Below are positions 24,471-36,714 of a stretch of 64,000 nucleotides of DNA, piece after piece (within the stretch, counting starts at the first letter, position 1; each line of letters begins with the position of its first letter). The position numbers and the translations under genes are program-made. The stretch is from Charina bottae. Taxonomy: Eukaryota; Chordata; Lepidosauria; Squamata; Charinaidae. The notes under the pieces were generated by a model. The model was not told the origin of the DNA and ran no database searches. It saw only the letters and a program-made list of their open reading frames with translations. The DNA is taken from contig JALMGJ010000008.1 in NCBI GenBank assembly GCA_023362775.1, forward strand, positions 36,816,501 through 36,880,500. The letters are read 5' to 3'.

Positions 24471-27429
24471 AAGGGAATTTTTTTTTCCCTGTCTCTCTGT
24501 CTATCTAACTACCTGATATCTTCATCAGGCAAGGTGTCACAAAAATCAAGGAATATGGAAGATGAAAACCTAAAACTTAGGGCAGAGTTTAAGATTCAGA
24601 ATCTGCAATATAAATCATATCAATATGGAGTTGTGGACTGCAGGCCCACTAACTACTACATGTTGTTGGAATCAGATTACACCTAATCTTCAGGGATAGA
24701 AGGATAATTTGCACGGCAGACTTTGCAGCTACATACAATAGAGCTGATTTTGGGCACCTCCATTTTCAGTCTTTGCACTGCTCATGAACCAGTGCTATAC
24801 CTCTGTGACACCACAATATCTCTATTTGGCAGTTCAGCCATTTGATTCCAGCCCTTGTTGGGGTACATTCTTGGTAGTCCAGTTTTCTATTTTGGAGCTT
24901 CACTGACCTTGAGGGTGGGCCATTTCCCCATTAATGGAGCTCCTACCTTCCAGCTCCTGACTTCTCCCCATCATCACCCAGTTGAGGTTCAGCCATAGCA
25001 GCATCATGCCAAGATACTACTAAGGCACTCTCCATCATGAGCAGATACTACTAATTCATTGTCCATTGTGAGCAGAGAAATAATGCCAGGGTGGCTTTCC
25101 ACCATCATAGCCACTGCAGTGATTTTTTTTACAAATCACCAACCAAGCAAACACAGGCAGGGAGAGGAGGTCCTCTCTAGATGTTGTCTTTACTATCTAT
25201 CTCCCATTGGTCAGTTAGACGGAGCACTGATTGAGTCTCTCTGCATTCCGAGGGTGCCTCAAAACTGATTCCGAGGGTTTGAGAAATGAAAGCGGTATCC
25301 GTGTGGAAGGAACCAAAGTTTGGATTGGATGTTCATTGCCCTATATACAATATTTCATGAACGGATTTACAAGAGTATTTCTGAATTGTCTTTCAGCCAA
25401 CATTAAGAATTCCAAGGCAACTTATAATTTAAAACCTTGGAACCATCTAAAAAGTCAAAACAGCATGCACAGAAAGGCAGAAGAAACACAGTCCTTAAGA
25501 AAGAAGCAGAAGAAAGTGGAATCACTTCAAAGAGTCAAAACAATAAGAAAAGATGTAACAGCCTGCTCCAAATTAAACAAAAGTGCTTCCAATCTTGGAT
25601 ACAAGTCAAGCAGGATACAGAAATCAGTGGTCAGTCGTAAGTGCAATAGGAAACCAACTAGCTCATAGTTCATTAGCTCACATTCCAAATAACAGGTGAA
25701 TGAACTTCGACACACTTTACACTTTACAGGTAAAAGCAACTGAGCATTACTAATGTTAAGTTTTGCAGTAAAAACTACACAGAATTACTGGACGGGGTTG
25801 GCTAAACATACCCGGAAAGTACCAAGGTACCAAGAAACTGGATTAGAGCCGATCCTGTAATGGGGATACTAGAGAGCCCTGTATGTACTGGTTATACTGT
25901 GTTTTATTTAAATATGATTTAATGTAAAACCACAAGCATATTAAAATAAGGTAAAATATCTACCACCACTGAGAAATGAAACTGGTTCCCCTTTCAAAGC
26001 ATCCTAGTTTTATGGCTGATAAATCACATTATTGGCTGAATGACTCCATGTTTGTCAGGTGAATGTTTTCATCAGCTTGGGCAACATAATTTCCACCGCC
26101 TGGAACTACATTTGCATATTCCAGGCTAATAGTGGTTCCTTGAAAAGGCACGTTGTGTCCCGTAGAAGAGTATTGGGTAACATTAATATCAGAAAATGTA
26201 ATTAATAGTGATAGAATATCCACTATTTTCTCTCTTATCTATATTCATTACTCTAAAGCACCTATATAACAGAATATTAAGAATCTATATATATTATATA
26301 AATATAATTGTACTGAAATAACATATTGTTATTGTACCAAAACTGAGAAGATGGAGCAATAGATGATCTATATGGCTAGATTTAATAATATGTTAAAGGA
26401 TTGAGCAAGCTCTATATTAACATCTGATGGATATATTTTTAGTTTCTACAGATGTCACTCACTGATTCATTATTCTATATATTCTTTTCTGATTTTATTA
26501 GCACTGTTATATTTTTGGTCGTACTTTATCATATCCTCTGGTTATACCAATAAACCAATAAAGGATATATATATGAAAAGAAAAAGAAAAACTCAGACCT
26601 AAAAAAAGTATTGGGAATGAACCCTGAGGAAAGTTCACAAGACCAAAAGCATGAAACCATCCCAAAACACTTCCTGTCTTGGAAAATGAAATGTGGCGTG
26701 ATTGAAAGCTACATAAGAGAGCCCTTTAGGCTCTGTGTGTGTATGTGTGTGACTGTCTAAGAACATGCTGGCAGTGTTTATCTAGACATCCTCGTCACGG
26801 CAGTGTTGTTCCTGTTGCTTTTTAAATTAGATTCTAGGGTGAAATGTTTGCCCTGATCTTAGTGTATTGATAAACATCGTTGTCCTTTCCAAAGTCTCCT
26901 GCTATCCATTTGTAGCTAAGGCTGACAAAATTTCTCCATCCATCCCAAAAAAGAAGCATAGACAGGACATCTTTATTCATGTGAGTGTATCTAAATACCT
27001 AGTTTCAAAGATCTACAAAAATATGTGTCCAGGACACCAAGAACTTGTGAGTACTTAAGATAGTAACAAATAGAGCATAAAAGGTTATTTTCTCTTTAAT
27101 TCTAGGAAACATCTCAGTGGCAAAAGTTGTCACAACCAGTTTGACCTTTGCAACAAGGTTATCTTGGGTTATTTTAGGTTTTTGCCAAACCAAACTCTGC
27201 ATAGACAGGAGCATAAACAAAAATGTAAGGACGGGAGATTTAATTAAGGCCTGTGTCCTGAAACACCATTTAGAGTTCTGGGTAAAGCTTCACACTATTA
27301 TTTTAGCCTCCAGCCTCAATCCAAATCTAGCAGGGTAGGGGAACTTGTACAAAATACTATTGGAGTGAGGTACTCTATGGCATTCTGATAATTATTAAGC
27401 TACTCAAGTATGGGCTGGCTGGGCAAAGA
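24471..27429. other. No gene recognised
   Basis: The longest frame (25231-25668, plus) encodes a Lys/Ser-rich peptide without recognisable domains or flanking gene structure, so it is not called. A GTGTGTGTATGTGTGTGA run lies near 26735. Confidence 0.5.
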
Positions 27430-28590
27430 GCTGGCATGAAAATCGTACTGAAAGAACAAATCTGAAGGAAGTGTTGAGTGAGGTGCCACAAACTTCAGTC
27501 CTGGGTCCTAGAACCTTCAAGATATTGCTTATAAAATTTGCAGATGAGACAAAGTGGTATGAAGTACTGTAGCTAACAAGACAGAATTAAAATTCAGAAC
27601 AATTTTGGAATGTTAAAGAAACCAGCTGAACAGAACAGAACAGAATAAAATGTGTGTAATAGCACATTTTATAATAGCACATTTAATAGCACATGTAATA
27701 GTGTGTAAAAGGCAAAATTCTTCATAGAACTGAAATGTACAGGTAGAGCAGAGCTTTCCAAACTTTTCATGTTGGTGACACACCTTTTAGACATGCATCA
27801 TTTCGCGACACACTCCTACAGCAGGGCACAAGGCAGGCACTAGGACCTGCGCGGAATCCTGGCAGGGCTCGGAGGCAGCAGCAGCCGCGACACACCCGGA
27901 CACTGCAGCCGACACACTAACGTGTCGCGACACACAGTTTGGAAAGCTCTGAGGTAGAGGATAGGGGCTCCCTGGCTTGGTAATACTACTTGTGAAAAAG
28001 TTCTTGGAATAATAGTGAATTGGAAACTACATATCAGTGAACAGCTTGATATGGCTGCATCAACAGAAGTATAACTTATTCTGCACTGGTAAGAACCTGT
28101 CTCAAGTTTCTTGTTCAGTTCTGGCTCCACACTTTAAGAAGGATTCAGACAACTGGTGTATATTCAAAGAAGAAATGAGGTTGATGAGGAACAGAAGCTA
28201 AGGCCTATGAAGAGAGATTAAAGAAACTGAGAATGTTCAACCTTGAGAAGACAGAGGTGGGATATAATAGCATTTTTCAAGTACATGGAGAATGTCATGC
28301 AGAAGGCCAAGACTCATCATCACAGATAGCAGGACATGAAATAATGATCTTATGATACAGAAAGGCAGATTCTGACTGAATTTTAAGGGGGAAAAGCTTT
28401 GTAACTGTAAGAGCAGTTTGATAGAGGAACCCATTAAAAGGTGGTGAAGTTTACTGGTTATGTTCAAGCAGAAGTTGGGCAGCCATCTGGCAAGGATGCT
28501 TTGATCTAGATTCTTGTACTAAGCAAGGGGTTGGATGGAAGGCATAATTAGTCCCTTCTAATTCCATGATTCTATCATTCTTTTCTGTAA
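27430..28590 (+). mobile_element. CR1 LINE 3' portion, old, with a nested MITE
   Basis: Decayed coding for the GVPQGSVLGP and FADDTK motifs is visible around 27480-27560 (GAGGTGCCACAAACTTCAGT, TTTGCAGATGAGACAAAGTG). The 3' part ends with GGGGTTGGATGGAAGGC and the short CR1 terminal repeat ATTCCATGATTCTATCATTC. The hAT MITE at 27749-27951 sits inside. Confidence 0.75.
27749..27951 (+). mobile_element. hAT-type MITE, copy 2
   Basis: Same termini as the copy at 5191 (CAGAGCTTTCCAAACT…AGTTTGGAAAGCTCTG). An exact 8-bp duplication AGGTAGAG (27741-27748, 27952-27959) flanks it. Confidence 0.88.
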
Positions 28591-28857
28591 TGTCCATTGA
28601 TAGAGATCTGTAAAGTACTCAAAGCTCACCACTAACCATGCAAATCATTGAGGCCAGGATAGTATAGTGACCCAAAACTTCAGATCATGCAGCTTATCAG
28701 ATGACCTTAGACCCAGCTTAATTTACCTTAAACATGGGCTAATTGCTCTCAAACTGAATTCAATTTTTGCTGACTACATTGATGCAACATTAGGGAAAGG
28801 GCTTGTCTTCTTGTCTTCTTCTAGGATGTTTTCCAAATACCAGTTTAGCTTATTACT

Positions 28858-28935
28858 CTGGTATTCCTTGGTGGTCTCTTATCATATATTAACCAAGCTT
28901 GACCCTGTTTAGCTTCTGAGACCAGCTGCTCACAC
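28858..28935 (-). mobile_element. 5S rRNA-derived SINE or 5S pseudogene
   Basis: The minus strand carries CAGAAGCTAAACAGGGTCAA and then a degraded GGGAGACCGCCTGGGAATACC-like segment, in the order of the 5S rRNA internal control region. It is too diverged to be a functional 5S gene. Confidence 0.6.
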
Positions 28936-29253
28936 TGATGCTAAGAGAGCAGTACAGACTATTGCCCATGTGCTTCAAGAAACCCCAGGCCCCTTTGTGC
29001 TGTGTCCCCGCAGTCAAGATTTCCTCAATGAAAATTGTCATCAAAACACTGAAAATGAGTGGAAGTAGCTACGGTAAACCTCTGATTTTATACCTATAAA
29101 GCAGATGCTACAATTGCTACTGACTAGTGGAAGGCACAATACAACTGGTTTCATCTTTATTGAGACTCATCAGGCATAGGTGATCTCCAAATGTTCAACC
29201 TCCTTTACCAGGACTTGAAGTCACAGGGCTTTGCACTGGGTAACTATCTAATG

Positions 29254-29512
29254 CAGAGCTTTCCAAACTCTGTGTCGCGACATATTAGTGTGTCAGCTGC
29301 AGTGTCTGGGTGTCTTGCGGCTGCTGCTGCCTCCGAGCCCTGCCAGGATTCCACGCAGGTCCTAGTGCCTGCCTTGTGCCTTGCTGCCTCCAAACCTGCT
29401 GTGATTCCGCGCAGGTCCTAGTGCCTACCTTGTGCCCTGCTGTAAGAGTGTGTCGCGAAATGATGCATGTCTAAAAAGTGTGTCGCCAACATGAAAAGTT
29501 TGGAAAGCTCTG
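29254..29512 (-). mobile_element. hAT-type MITE, copy 3
   Basis: Termini CAGAGCTTTCCAAACT and AGTTTGGAAAGCTCTG, with exact 8-bp duplication ATCTAATG (29246-29253, 29513-29520). The interior is the reverse orientation of copies 1 and 2. Confidence 0.88.
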
Positions 29513-29878
29513 ATCTAATGCATTAAGCTTTAGAGCTATCTTGGTCTGGCTGTTAGTAGCTTGTGCAAAGAGATATCTATAGATGCTACTACAGATTTCA
29601 CAAACTACTGACAGACAGGCCAAAATAGCTTTAAAGCTTAATGCACATGATATAGAACCTATAGAGAATCTCAGATTCATTTAGTTCAGATCCCTGCTTG
29701 GTGCAGGATCTGCTAAAGCATTGGCTTGGAATGTCCAGCTCATTGTGCCTATTTGAATGCTTACCTAGAGGAGTGATAGCCATTCCTAGCTACAGAAAAA
29801 CATAGAAGGGTTTTGGTCTATATGCCAGTCAACATCTGAGCTGGATAAATGCACATTAGTGACCAGCTAATTATGAAC

Positions 29879-30217
29879 TAGGGGCATGGTGGCTCAGCGG
29901 GTAAGACGCCAGGCTTGTTGATCAGAAGATCGCAAGTTCAGAGGTTCGAATCCCTAGCCCTGCATGACGGAGTGAGCTCCCGCACTCGCCCCAGCTCTTG
30001 CCAACCTAGCAATTCGAAAGCATTCAAATGCAAGTAGATGAATAGGTACCACTTTGGTGGGATGGTAACAGCATTTCGTGTGTGTCATGCCAGCCACACG
30101 ACCATGGAAGCATCTTCGGACAACGCTGGCTCTTCGGCTAACAAACGGAGATGAGCACCAGCCCCTAGAGTCGGACATGACTGCACAAACGTGTGGGGGG
30201 AACCTTTACCTTTACCT
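29879..30217 (+). mobile_element. tRNA-derived squamate SINE, copy 2
   Basis: Box A TGGCTCAGCGGGTAAGA and box B GGTTCGAATCCC in the head; AGAGTCGGACATGACTGCAC and a (TTTACC)n tail at the end. Its 3' two thirds and flank are duplicated at 30782-31161. Confidence 0.85.
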
Positions 30218-30781
30218 TAAAGCCTTGAAGGAGCACTTCCCTTCAGTTGAGGTTTCCACAATGCGCTCCTTTGTTATGGCTTCATAAAGTGAACTGGTGC
30301 TTTGATTCTAGATTCTGCTTAATTTGTCTTAATTTGCCTTCAATTTTAATTAACTTTAATTATGAACCTCAGCAACTTCACTAGATCTGGCTCTTTGCCT
30401 CTGCCAATTCTTAGATTTCCAGTGACTGTTAAGACTACTAAAGCCATTGCTAGTGGCTGTCCCATAGGATGTTCTTCAATTAATTGACGTAAGAAAATTT
30501 GGCTTGATGAAAAATCTTTCATAAAGTACAGTGCATGCAATTTGATCTTGATCTAGGTCAGGTTTGTACAACTGCTACAATGTCGTAGCTATGTACTGTT
30601 TAAATAATTGCGAATTGTAATTTGCTGTTCTGAGAAACCTAGTAGATTGAAGAGTGGATTAGTAAATTACATCATTTATTCCATCAATCCAAAATGGTAT
30701 TGTTTCAAGGAAAGTGGTATCAAAGCTATTGGCTACAATTGGTTTCTTCTCTTTTCTTTCCTCAAGAAACAGTGATTTACT

Positions 30782-31037
30782 GCGTGACGGAGTGAGCTCC
30801 CGCACTCACCCCAGCTCTTGCCAACCTAGCAATTTGAAAGCATGCAAATGCAAGTAGATGAATAGGTACCACTTCGGTGGGTAGGTAACAGTGTTCCGTG
30901 TGCATCATGCCGGCCACATGACCGCGGAAGCGTCTTCCGACGGCGCTGGCTCTTCGGCTAACAAACGGAGATGAGCACTGGCCCCTAGAGTCGGGCACGA
31001 CTGCACAAATGTGTGGGGGGAACCTTTACCTTTACCT
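30782..31037 (+). mobile_element. tRNA-derived squamate SINE, head missing, copy 3
   Basis: Starts at GTGACGGAGTGAGCTCCCGC without the tRNA head and runs to the same tail and the same downstream flank as copy 2. It arose by local duplication rather than retrotransposition. Confidence 0.85.
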
Positions 31038-31513
31038 TAAAGCCTTGAAGGAGCACTTCCCTTCAGTTGAGGTTTCCACAATGCGCTCCTTTGTTATGGC
31101 TTCATAAAGTGAACTGGTGCTTTGATTCTAGATTCTGCTTAACTTGTCTTAATTTGCCTTCAAGGGATTTCTAAGCATGAATGTGCGGTTGCAGAAGACA
31201 TTTCCACCAAGACAAACCTACCAGGAAAAGCAAAGCAGTCTTATGCTTTCAAATGAAGACATTGAGCCAGAGTCCCTTACTTGTCTGAGGTGCCACCATG
31301 AAGTAGTTACCTCCAGCAATCAAAATTGAGATGGATCTTCTTGTACAGCTCTATTACAGTATATATATAACTTACATATTTTACTCACTTTCAATAACCT
31401 TGGATAAAACAGGATATGCCTGCCCTCTAGTGGGGAATTAAATTGCACTGATTTATTTGAATAGTTCTCAAACCATTGCTGTTTCAAGGATTTGTGAATG
31501 AATGCATAATTAT

Positions 31514-32401
31514 TAGGCTGACCATATTTCCTTGAGACATATGACAAAAATGGGATGGGGTTAAACTTATGTAATATTCTGTATTCATGAAAAAGTCAGA
31601 TGATAAAAAAAGTTTTTAAGAGTTTTTAAGATCCATTTGCTGGTCCTTAAACAGTTTACTGTATATATAAAAATATTTTACATAAAGTTTTATTACATGA
31701 ACATATTGAGCTAACAATTATTCTTCAGTGACAGAACTCATACAAAAATTTAGGTAGACGTAGAGGGGGACTGTATTTGACAGGAGGCGAATGGGGAAAG
31801 CACAGCTCACGGGCTTTGTAACATCATGGATCGCAGGAAGGAGGGGAGGGGGGAGAGAAGAGAGGCAGGGAAGAGAGGGTTCAAAAACTCCACGCCCGGC
31901 GAGGCTTCTCTTCCTTCTGCCTTCCCTCCTCCTCTGCCTGCTTTTTTTTCTCCCTCTTTCTCTCTCTCGCACAATCCCAAATGAAAGACTCTCTCTTGCC
32001 GAGCTGGAAAAATAATCAGTTTCACTCTTGAAAAAAGGGGGTGGGATCACATCCCGAATGCATTTTAATAAAACAAACAGAGAGCAGAGGTCGACCAGCT
32101 AAGGGCAGAGCAGAGGCGGTGGCAAAGATCTCTCTCCCCGTCTCTCTCTGTCTCCCTCTCTCTCTCTTTCTTTCTGCCTTCCTTGCCCCTCTCTAGTCTC
32201 ACCCAACATCAGGCACCTCAATCAAGCATTTTTTAAATGATAATTGCATCTTGGCTGAATCAATCTTGCCATGCCTGACATTTTGCTAATTTTTTTTAAA
32301 AAACGGGACAAAATTGACATTTATATTAAAACGACGGGACGGTCGGGAAATGTGAAAAAAACGGTACTGTCCCATTTAAAACGGTACGTATGGTCAGCCT
32401 A
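31514..32401 (+). mobile_element. hAT-type element with TAGGCTGACCAT termini, long copy
   Basis: 888 bp bounded by TAGGCTGACCATA and TATGGTCAGCCTA, with exact 8-bp duplication ATAATTAT (31506-31513, 32402-32409). The right part (CGGGACAAAATTGACATTTA, ACGGTACTGTCCCATTT) matches, reversed, the copy at 34826. The centre is a purine/pyrimidine-rich low-complexity block. Confidence 0.85.
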
Positions 32402-32711
32402 ATAATTATGTGTTGTCTGCCTGGCACCATAGGAATTGGATAATTTTGCTGAAGTTATCTAGAATTAGCTTTCTCACCAGTCCCAGAAAGACCCTGACTC
32501 AGTAGTATAGCACACATATTTTTAAAGCAAGCTGTTCCAGGTTTGATCTTTGGCATTTCCTGATGGGGCTGGGAATGATGCTTGTTTGAAGCCCCCTAGA
32601 CAGGTCCTGCTGACAACCCTGAGCTATCATGACTGTAGGTCTGGCTTGGTCTAAGGCAACTGTTTACTTTTTGAACTAAAACTCCTAGTTTTGACTGCTA
32701 GGTAATTTGAA

Positions 32712-32989
32712 GTAAAGGTAAAGGTAAAGGTTTTCCCCTGCACAGTCGTGTCCGACTCTAGGGGCCGGTGCTCATCTCTGTTTCTTAGCCGAAGAGCCAG
32801 CGCTGTCCAAAGACGCTTCCACGGTCATGTGGCCGGTATGATGCACGCAGAACACTGTTACCATCCCACCGAAGTGGTATCTATTTATCTACTTGCATTT
32901 GCAAGTAATTTAAAAATAAAATTTAAAATAAATTTTTAATAAAATAAATTAAAATAAATAAATATTTAAAATAAATTTAAAAATAAATT
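32712..32989 (-). mobile_element. tRNA-derived squamate SINE, 5'-truncated, with AT-rich extension
   Basis: An exact 11-bp duplication GGTAATTTGAA (32701-32711, 32990-33000) bounds the insertion. SINE sequence runs from the tail at 32712 to about 32908; the rest (about 80 bp, at the SINE 5' side) is AT-rich filler of AAATAAATT units. Confidence 0.8.
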
Positions 32990-33189
32990 GGTAATTTGAA
33001 ACCAGGACAAAATCATCACATATAGATTGCCTTTAACCTCGAGGTCCCCACCATAGCACAGGGAGAAACCAAGGTGCCCATGGATCCCCTTGGTTGCCCA
33101 CCAAGCACCCTGCCCAACCTGATTTTTCACTTTTTGGAAAAAAGGCTGTCATGCTGCTAAGCGAAAGTATCAGCCTCTAGCATCCCCAT

Positions 33190-33648
33190 TACATCAACCC
33201 GCCCCACCCGGTCATGCAGAGAGGGCATGCTACGGACCCCGTCTGTAAGAGAATTCCATCTGGCGGGGTCCAGGAAGCGGGCTTTCTCTGCCGCAGCTCC
33301 CGCCCTCTGGAACATTCTGCCCCCGGAGGTGAGGCAAGCCCCCTCTCTCCTGGACTTCCGTAAAAAACTGAAGACCTGGTTTTGCCATCGTGCCTGGGGT
33401 GGGGAGGGGAATAGTCATTCTTGGGGATGGCTGGTGTCCTAGACCGGCTCTTTATACACTTACGGACTGAAGTAGAACTTACCACCATCTGGATTTTATT
33501 GTATTTTATATTTCTATATTCTATTTGTATCATTGATAGTTTGTATTGAATTTTAAAATTTGTTTTTATTGTAAACCACCCAGGGTCCCTCCTTAAGGGG
33601 GAGATGGGCGGTGATAAAAATTTGATAAACAAACAAATAAATAAATTG
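33190..33648 (+). mobile_element. L2-type LINE 3' end
   Basis: The frame from 33227 reads VREFHLAGSRKRAFSAAAPA then LWNILPPEVRQAPSLLDF and KTWFCHRAWGGEGN, the L2 C-terminus, followed by the ACCACCCAGGGTCCCTCC tail and (AAAC/AAAT)n. This is a younger copy than the one at 8150. Confidence 0.85.
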
Positions 33649-33992
33649 TCTTGATTTCCAAGAATGCCTGAGAACTAAATGGGCCCCATCCAGTTTACTT
33701 TTTTTTTTAAAAAAAAAAAATGATGGGCAGTCATGGCCCATTGCTTTATTTGTGTGCCCACCTACTTGGCAAAAGAAAAGCAAGGGGGAGTTAGGGAGGC
33801 AAACAGCTTAATAAAACTGAACATGTTCAGCCAGCTGATTGGTGTGATGTTCCTGGCTTTCCTCTCTTAGATTGGTAGAAATTAACTAAACTAATCTAAC
33901 CTTGGTTTAGTACTGAAAGGTGGTACAGTATAATAAGTATAGAAACTGAGGTGGGAAGTTCCCATTTCAAATCTCTCTCATGTAAGTAACTC

Positions 33993-34235
33993 TTTTTGTT
34001 GTTGTTGTTCAGTCATTTGGTCGTGTCCAACTCTTTGTGACCTCAGGGACCATAGCACGTCAGGCCTTCCTGTCCTCCACTGTCTCCCGGAGTTTACTCA
34101 AATTCATGTTCATTACATCGGTGATGCTATCTAACCATCTCATCCTCTGCCATCCCCTTCTCCTTTTGCCTTCAGTCTTTCCCAGCATCAGGGTCTTTTC
34201 CAGTGAGTCCTCTCTTCGCATTAGGTGGCCTAAAC
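33993..34235 (-). mobile_element. BovB (RTE) 3' fragment, subfamily B
   Basis: The left end TTGTTGTTGTTGTTCAGTCA is the element's 3' terminus. The minus translation corresponds to the last 70 residues of the 61791 element (GKTEGKRRRGWQRMRWLDSI-like). It is 5'-truncated and a duplication could not be fixed exactly. Confidence 0.82.
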
Positions 34236-34371
34236 TTCATTTGTAAAGTTGACAACTTTCCAGCAGAGGGAGCAAGACTGAAATAGAGAAGCTGATATAT
34301 AGCTACTAAATTCTATCCTCTTATCAGAAATCTGAATAACAAGAGGTTTTCATATCAAAGTTCCTGGAAAT

Positions 34372-34402
34372 CTCCATCCATCCATCCATCCATCCATCCA
34401 TC
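34372..34402 (+). repeat. (CCAT)n microsatellite
   Basis: About seven CCAT/ATCC units. Confidence 0.95.
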
Positions 34403-34825
34403 TCTGAACTTCCAAAGAGCAGCACAATTGGACTCTTGCAGTTAAGGCCCATAAATCATTTAAGGATCTGAAGAAGGACCTTGAGGCATATGATCAATTG
34501 TTGCTTTGGGGGTGGATGGAGAGAGACACAAGCATCTTCTTCAGAAATAAAAAATGTATTTGCATCACAATCCCAGAATGCCAAAATGAAGGTTCCTTCC
34601 CTGTCAATCAACAAGGTGTAACAGCCAATAACAGTGACTATTTTTAAGGGGGACAAAACAGATGTGAGACATGAGATGTAATTGATCACTGCAGGAGAGA
34701 GGGAAGGAACTCTTCTTCACCAATGTAACATAAAATATATGCCTAATTCTGAGTGAAAAGATTTTATTTCTGATATTGCCTTGAAAATTATTTGGAGGGG
34801 CACCACTTTGAGGCTACCTCTTACT

Positions 34826-35226
34826 TAGGCTGACCATATGTCCTGTTTTGAATGGGACAGTCCCGTTTTTTCCCCCTTTTCTCAACCGTCCCGTCGTTTT
34901 AACATAAATGCCAGTTTTGTCCCATTTTTCAGGAACAGGTGGAGGCGGAGCAGCCGACCGGAGGGAACCCGGAGGAGGAACCGGCCCCACCCACCAGCAC
35001 GCGGCAAAGGAGGTGGGAGAGGCAGGCCCAGCACCGCGACAGGTGGAGGCGATTCCCCTTCTGGGTTCCCTCCAATCAGCTGCTCCGCCCCCGCCCATCG
35101 CGCTGCCTGGACCGCCCCCCCGCATGCCAACAGGCGGAGGCGACCCCCCCCGCCCCCCAACCAGCCGCTCCAGCCCTGCCCGTTCCTCTTGTCCTGTTTT
35201 TGTCTCAAGGAAATATGGTCAGTCTC
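34826..35226 (-). mobile_element. hAT-type element with TAGGCTGACCAT termini, short copy
   Basis: 401 bp bounded by TAGGCTGACCATATG and ATATGGTCAGTCTC, with exact 8-bp duplication CTCTTACT (34818-34825, 35227-35234). Overlapping proline/arginine-rich frames inside it are artefacts of GC-rich repeats (CGGAGGGAACCCGG). Confidence 0.85.
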
Positions 35227-35234
35227 CTCTTACT

Positions 35235-36559
35235 GTATCTGTTTTCAACTTTTCGTGGCCACATGTGATTATCTGGATCGGTTCATACAACATGAACATG
35301 GGACATTCTGTTGAAGTCAATGGGAAAAATTGAACTTGGGGCTATATTCTTATTTTTAAAAATGACCAGAAGCTGGAGTTCTTAAATATTTTATTGGTAT
35401 CCAACATCACTGTAGTATCAGTTATTAAGAAATCTAGTATATTGACAGATATCTAATGTTTCATAACGTAATTTTATTGATAGAAAATTAGTATAAGAAA
35501 ATATCTGTTCTATGTGTAAGAGTACTTTGGTATCCTACTATCATATTAAAAGTTAAGAAGTTCCAATAGAACATAAATGCCACAGCTATTTTAATATTTT
35601 TACAGGCTGGGATGAGTAGATTTCATCCATGGTTTTAAGGGATTTGATGGAGTGGAAATGCTTCAACTGTACACATACTTTTTTTTCAATCAGTCATTTC
35701 TCCTGGGTGACTATTCGGCTTCCCTTCTCCATCTATCCATACACCCTGTCAACTTCTTTCACCCTGGATCATGGGAATCTTCCGGGGGTGGTGGTGGTGG
35801 TAGAATATTCAAGATGGTGAGCATGGCCTTATGGTCTAAGTCCCACCCCTTTTGTATGGGCATGTATCAATTTATATGAATAAGCCTGTTAGAGATCGGG
35901 TTTCAACCAAGCACGTCTCACACAAGCTTGAAGGAGGAGGCAGCCTCTGCTGTAACCTAATCTTAATTGCTTTGTGTGGGAGGGGCTGAATCCCAGTTTC
36001 CTGTTTCCTGTTTCCTGTTCCCTTCTCTTTCTCTTTCTGCTCGAATCTCCTACCAAGGAGGATGGCAGCTATGGCTGCTGCCACATTTCTCATACTTCCA
36101 TACAGCAAGGCCACATTAAAGAAGCATGTGGGTTTGGTCAGAACCTTCTTGCTTGCATGCACGGACCGTTTCTACTAAGGAACTGTGAGTTACAATAAAA
36201 TTGTAAACTCTTTTTTATGTAACTTTACATTAACGTGTGAAGTGTGTTTATTTTGTGTTTTGAACTGATTAAGCCTTGTGCAAGTTTATGGGAATGCTTC
36301 TACTCTGCTACATACTAATGAGAAGCTGCATGGAGTTCTGGTACTACCATCCCAGAATTCCTACAAAGCCAACAGTTTTGTTTTGATCTCCTTCGTATAT
36401 CTAATCCCAATTTCTTTTTTTAAAAAAGGAGCCATTGCAGTAAATATTTGTGAGCCTTAATAATGGCTCTTAGCCAGCCATCATATACATCCAAACCTGG
36501 GAGAAAGTCCCATTGTACTCAGTAGGGGAACTATGTCTAGGATAGCACTGTAAGTCTGA
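35235..36559. other. No gene recognised
   Basis: Contains a short tandem TTTCCTG run (35996-36020) and a possible polyadenylation-like AATAAA at about 36195, but no gene or LTR was demonstrated. Confidence 0.4.
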
Positions 36560-36710
36560 CAATATGTAACAGGTTGATTGATTGTGTGCAGTCAAGTTAG
36601 GGTTGACTGTTAGTGACCATAAAGATAGACCTTGTCCAGATGATCTGCTCCCAACCTGGCCCTTCATGTCTTGCAATGGTGCACCCATCACCACTGTAAT
36701 CGAATCTTGG
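36560..36710 (-). mobile_element. RTE-like 3' end repeat
   Basis: TTGATTGATTGTGTGCAGTC…GGTTGACTGTTAGTGACC parallels the reverse complement of an RTE-type 3' end with a short repeat tail. A second copy lies at 55940-56060 (GATTGATTGACTTATTGATT…GTGTCAACTCTTATCAACC). Confidence 0.5.
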
Positions 36711-36714
36711 GTAT

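Noticed and set aside
25231..25668. A 145-codon Lys/Ser-rich plus-strand frame
   Set aside because: No recognised domain, no flanking exon structure and no promoter context; frames of this size can arise by chance in AT-rich DNA.
34814..35333. Several overlapping Pro/Arg-rich frames on both strands
   Set aside because: They lie inside a hAT-type MITE with TSDs and reflect GC-rich repeats.
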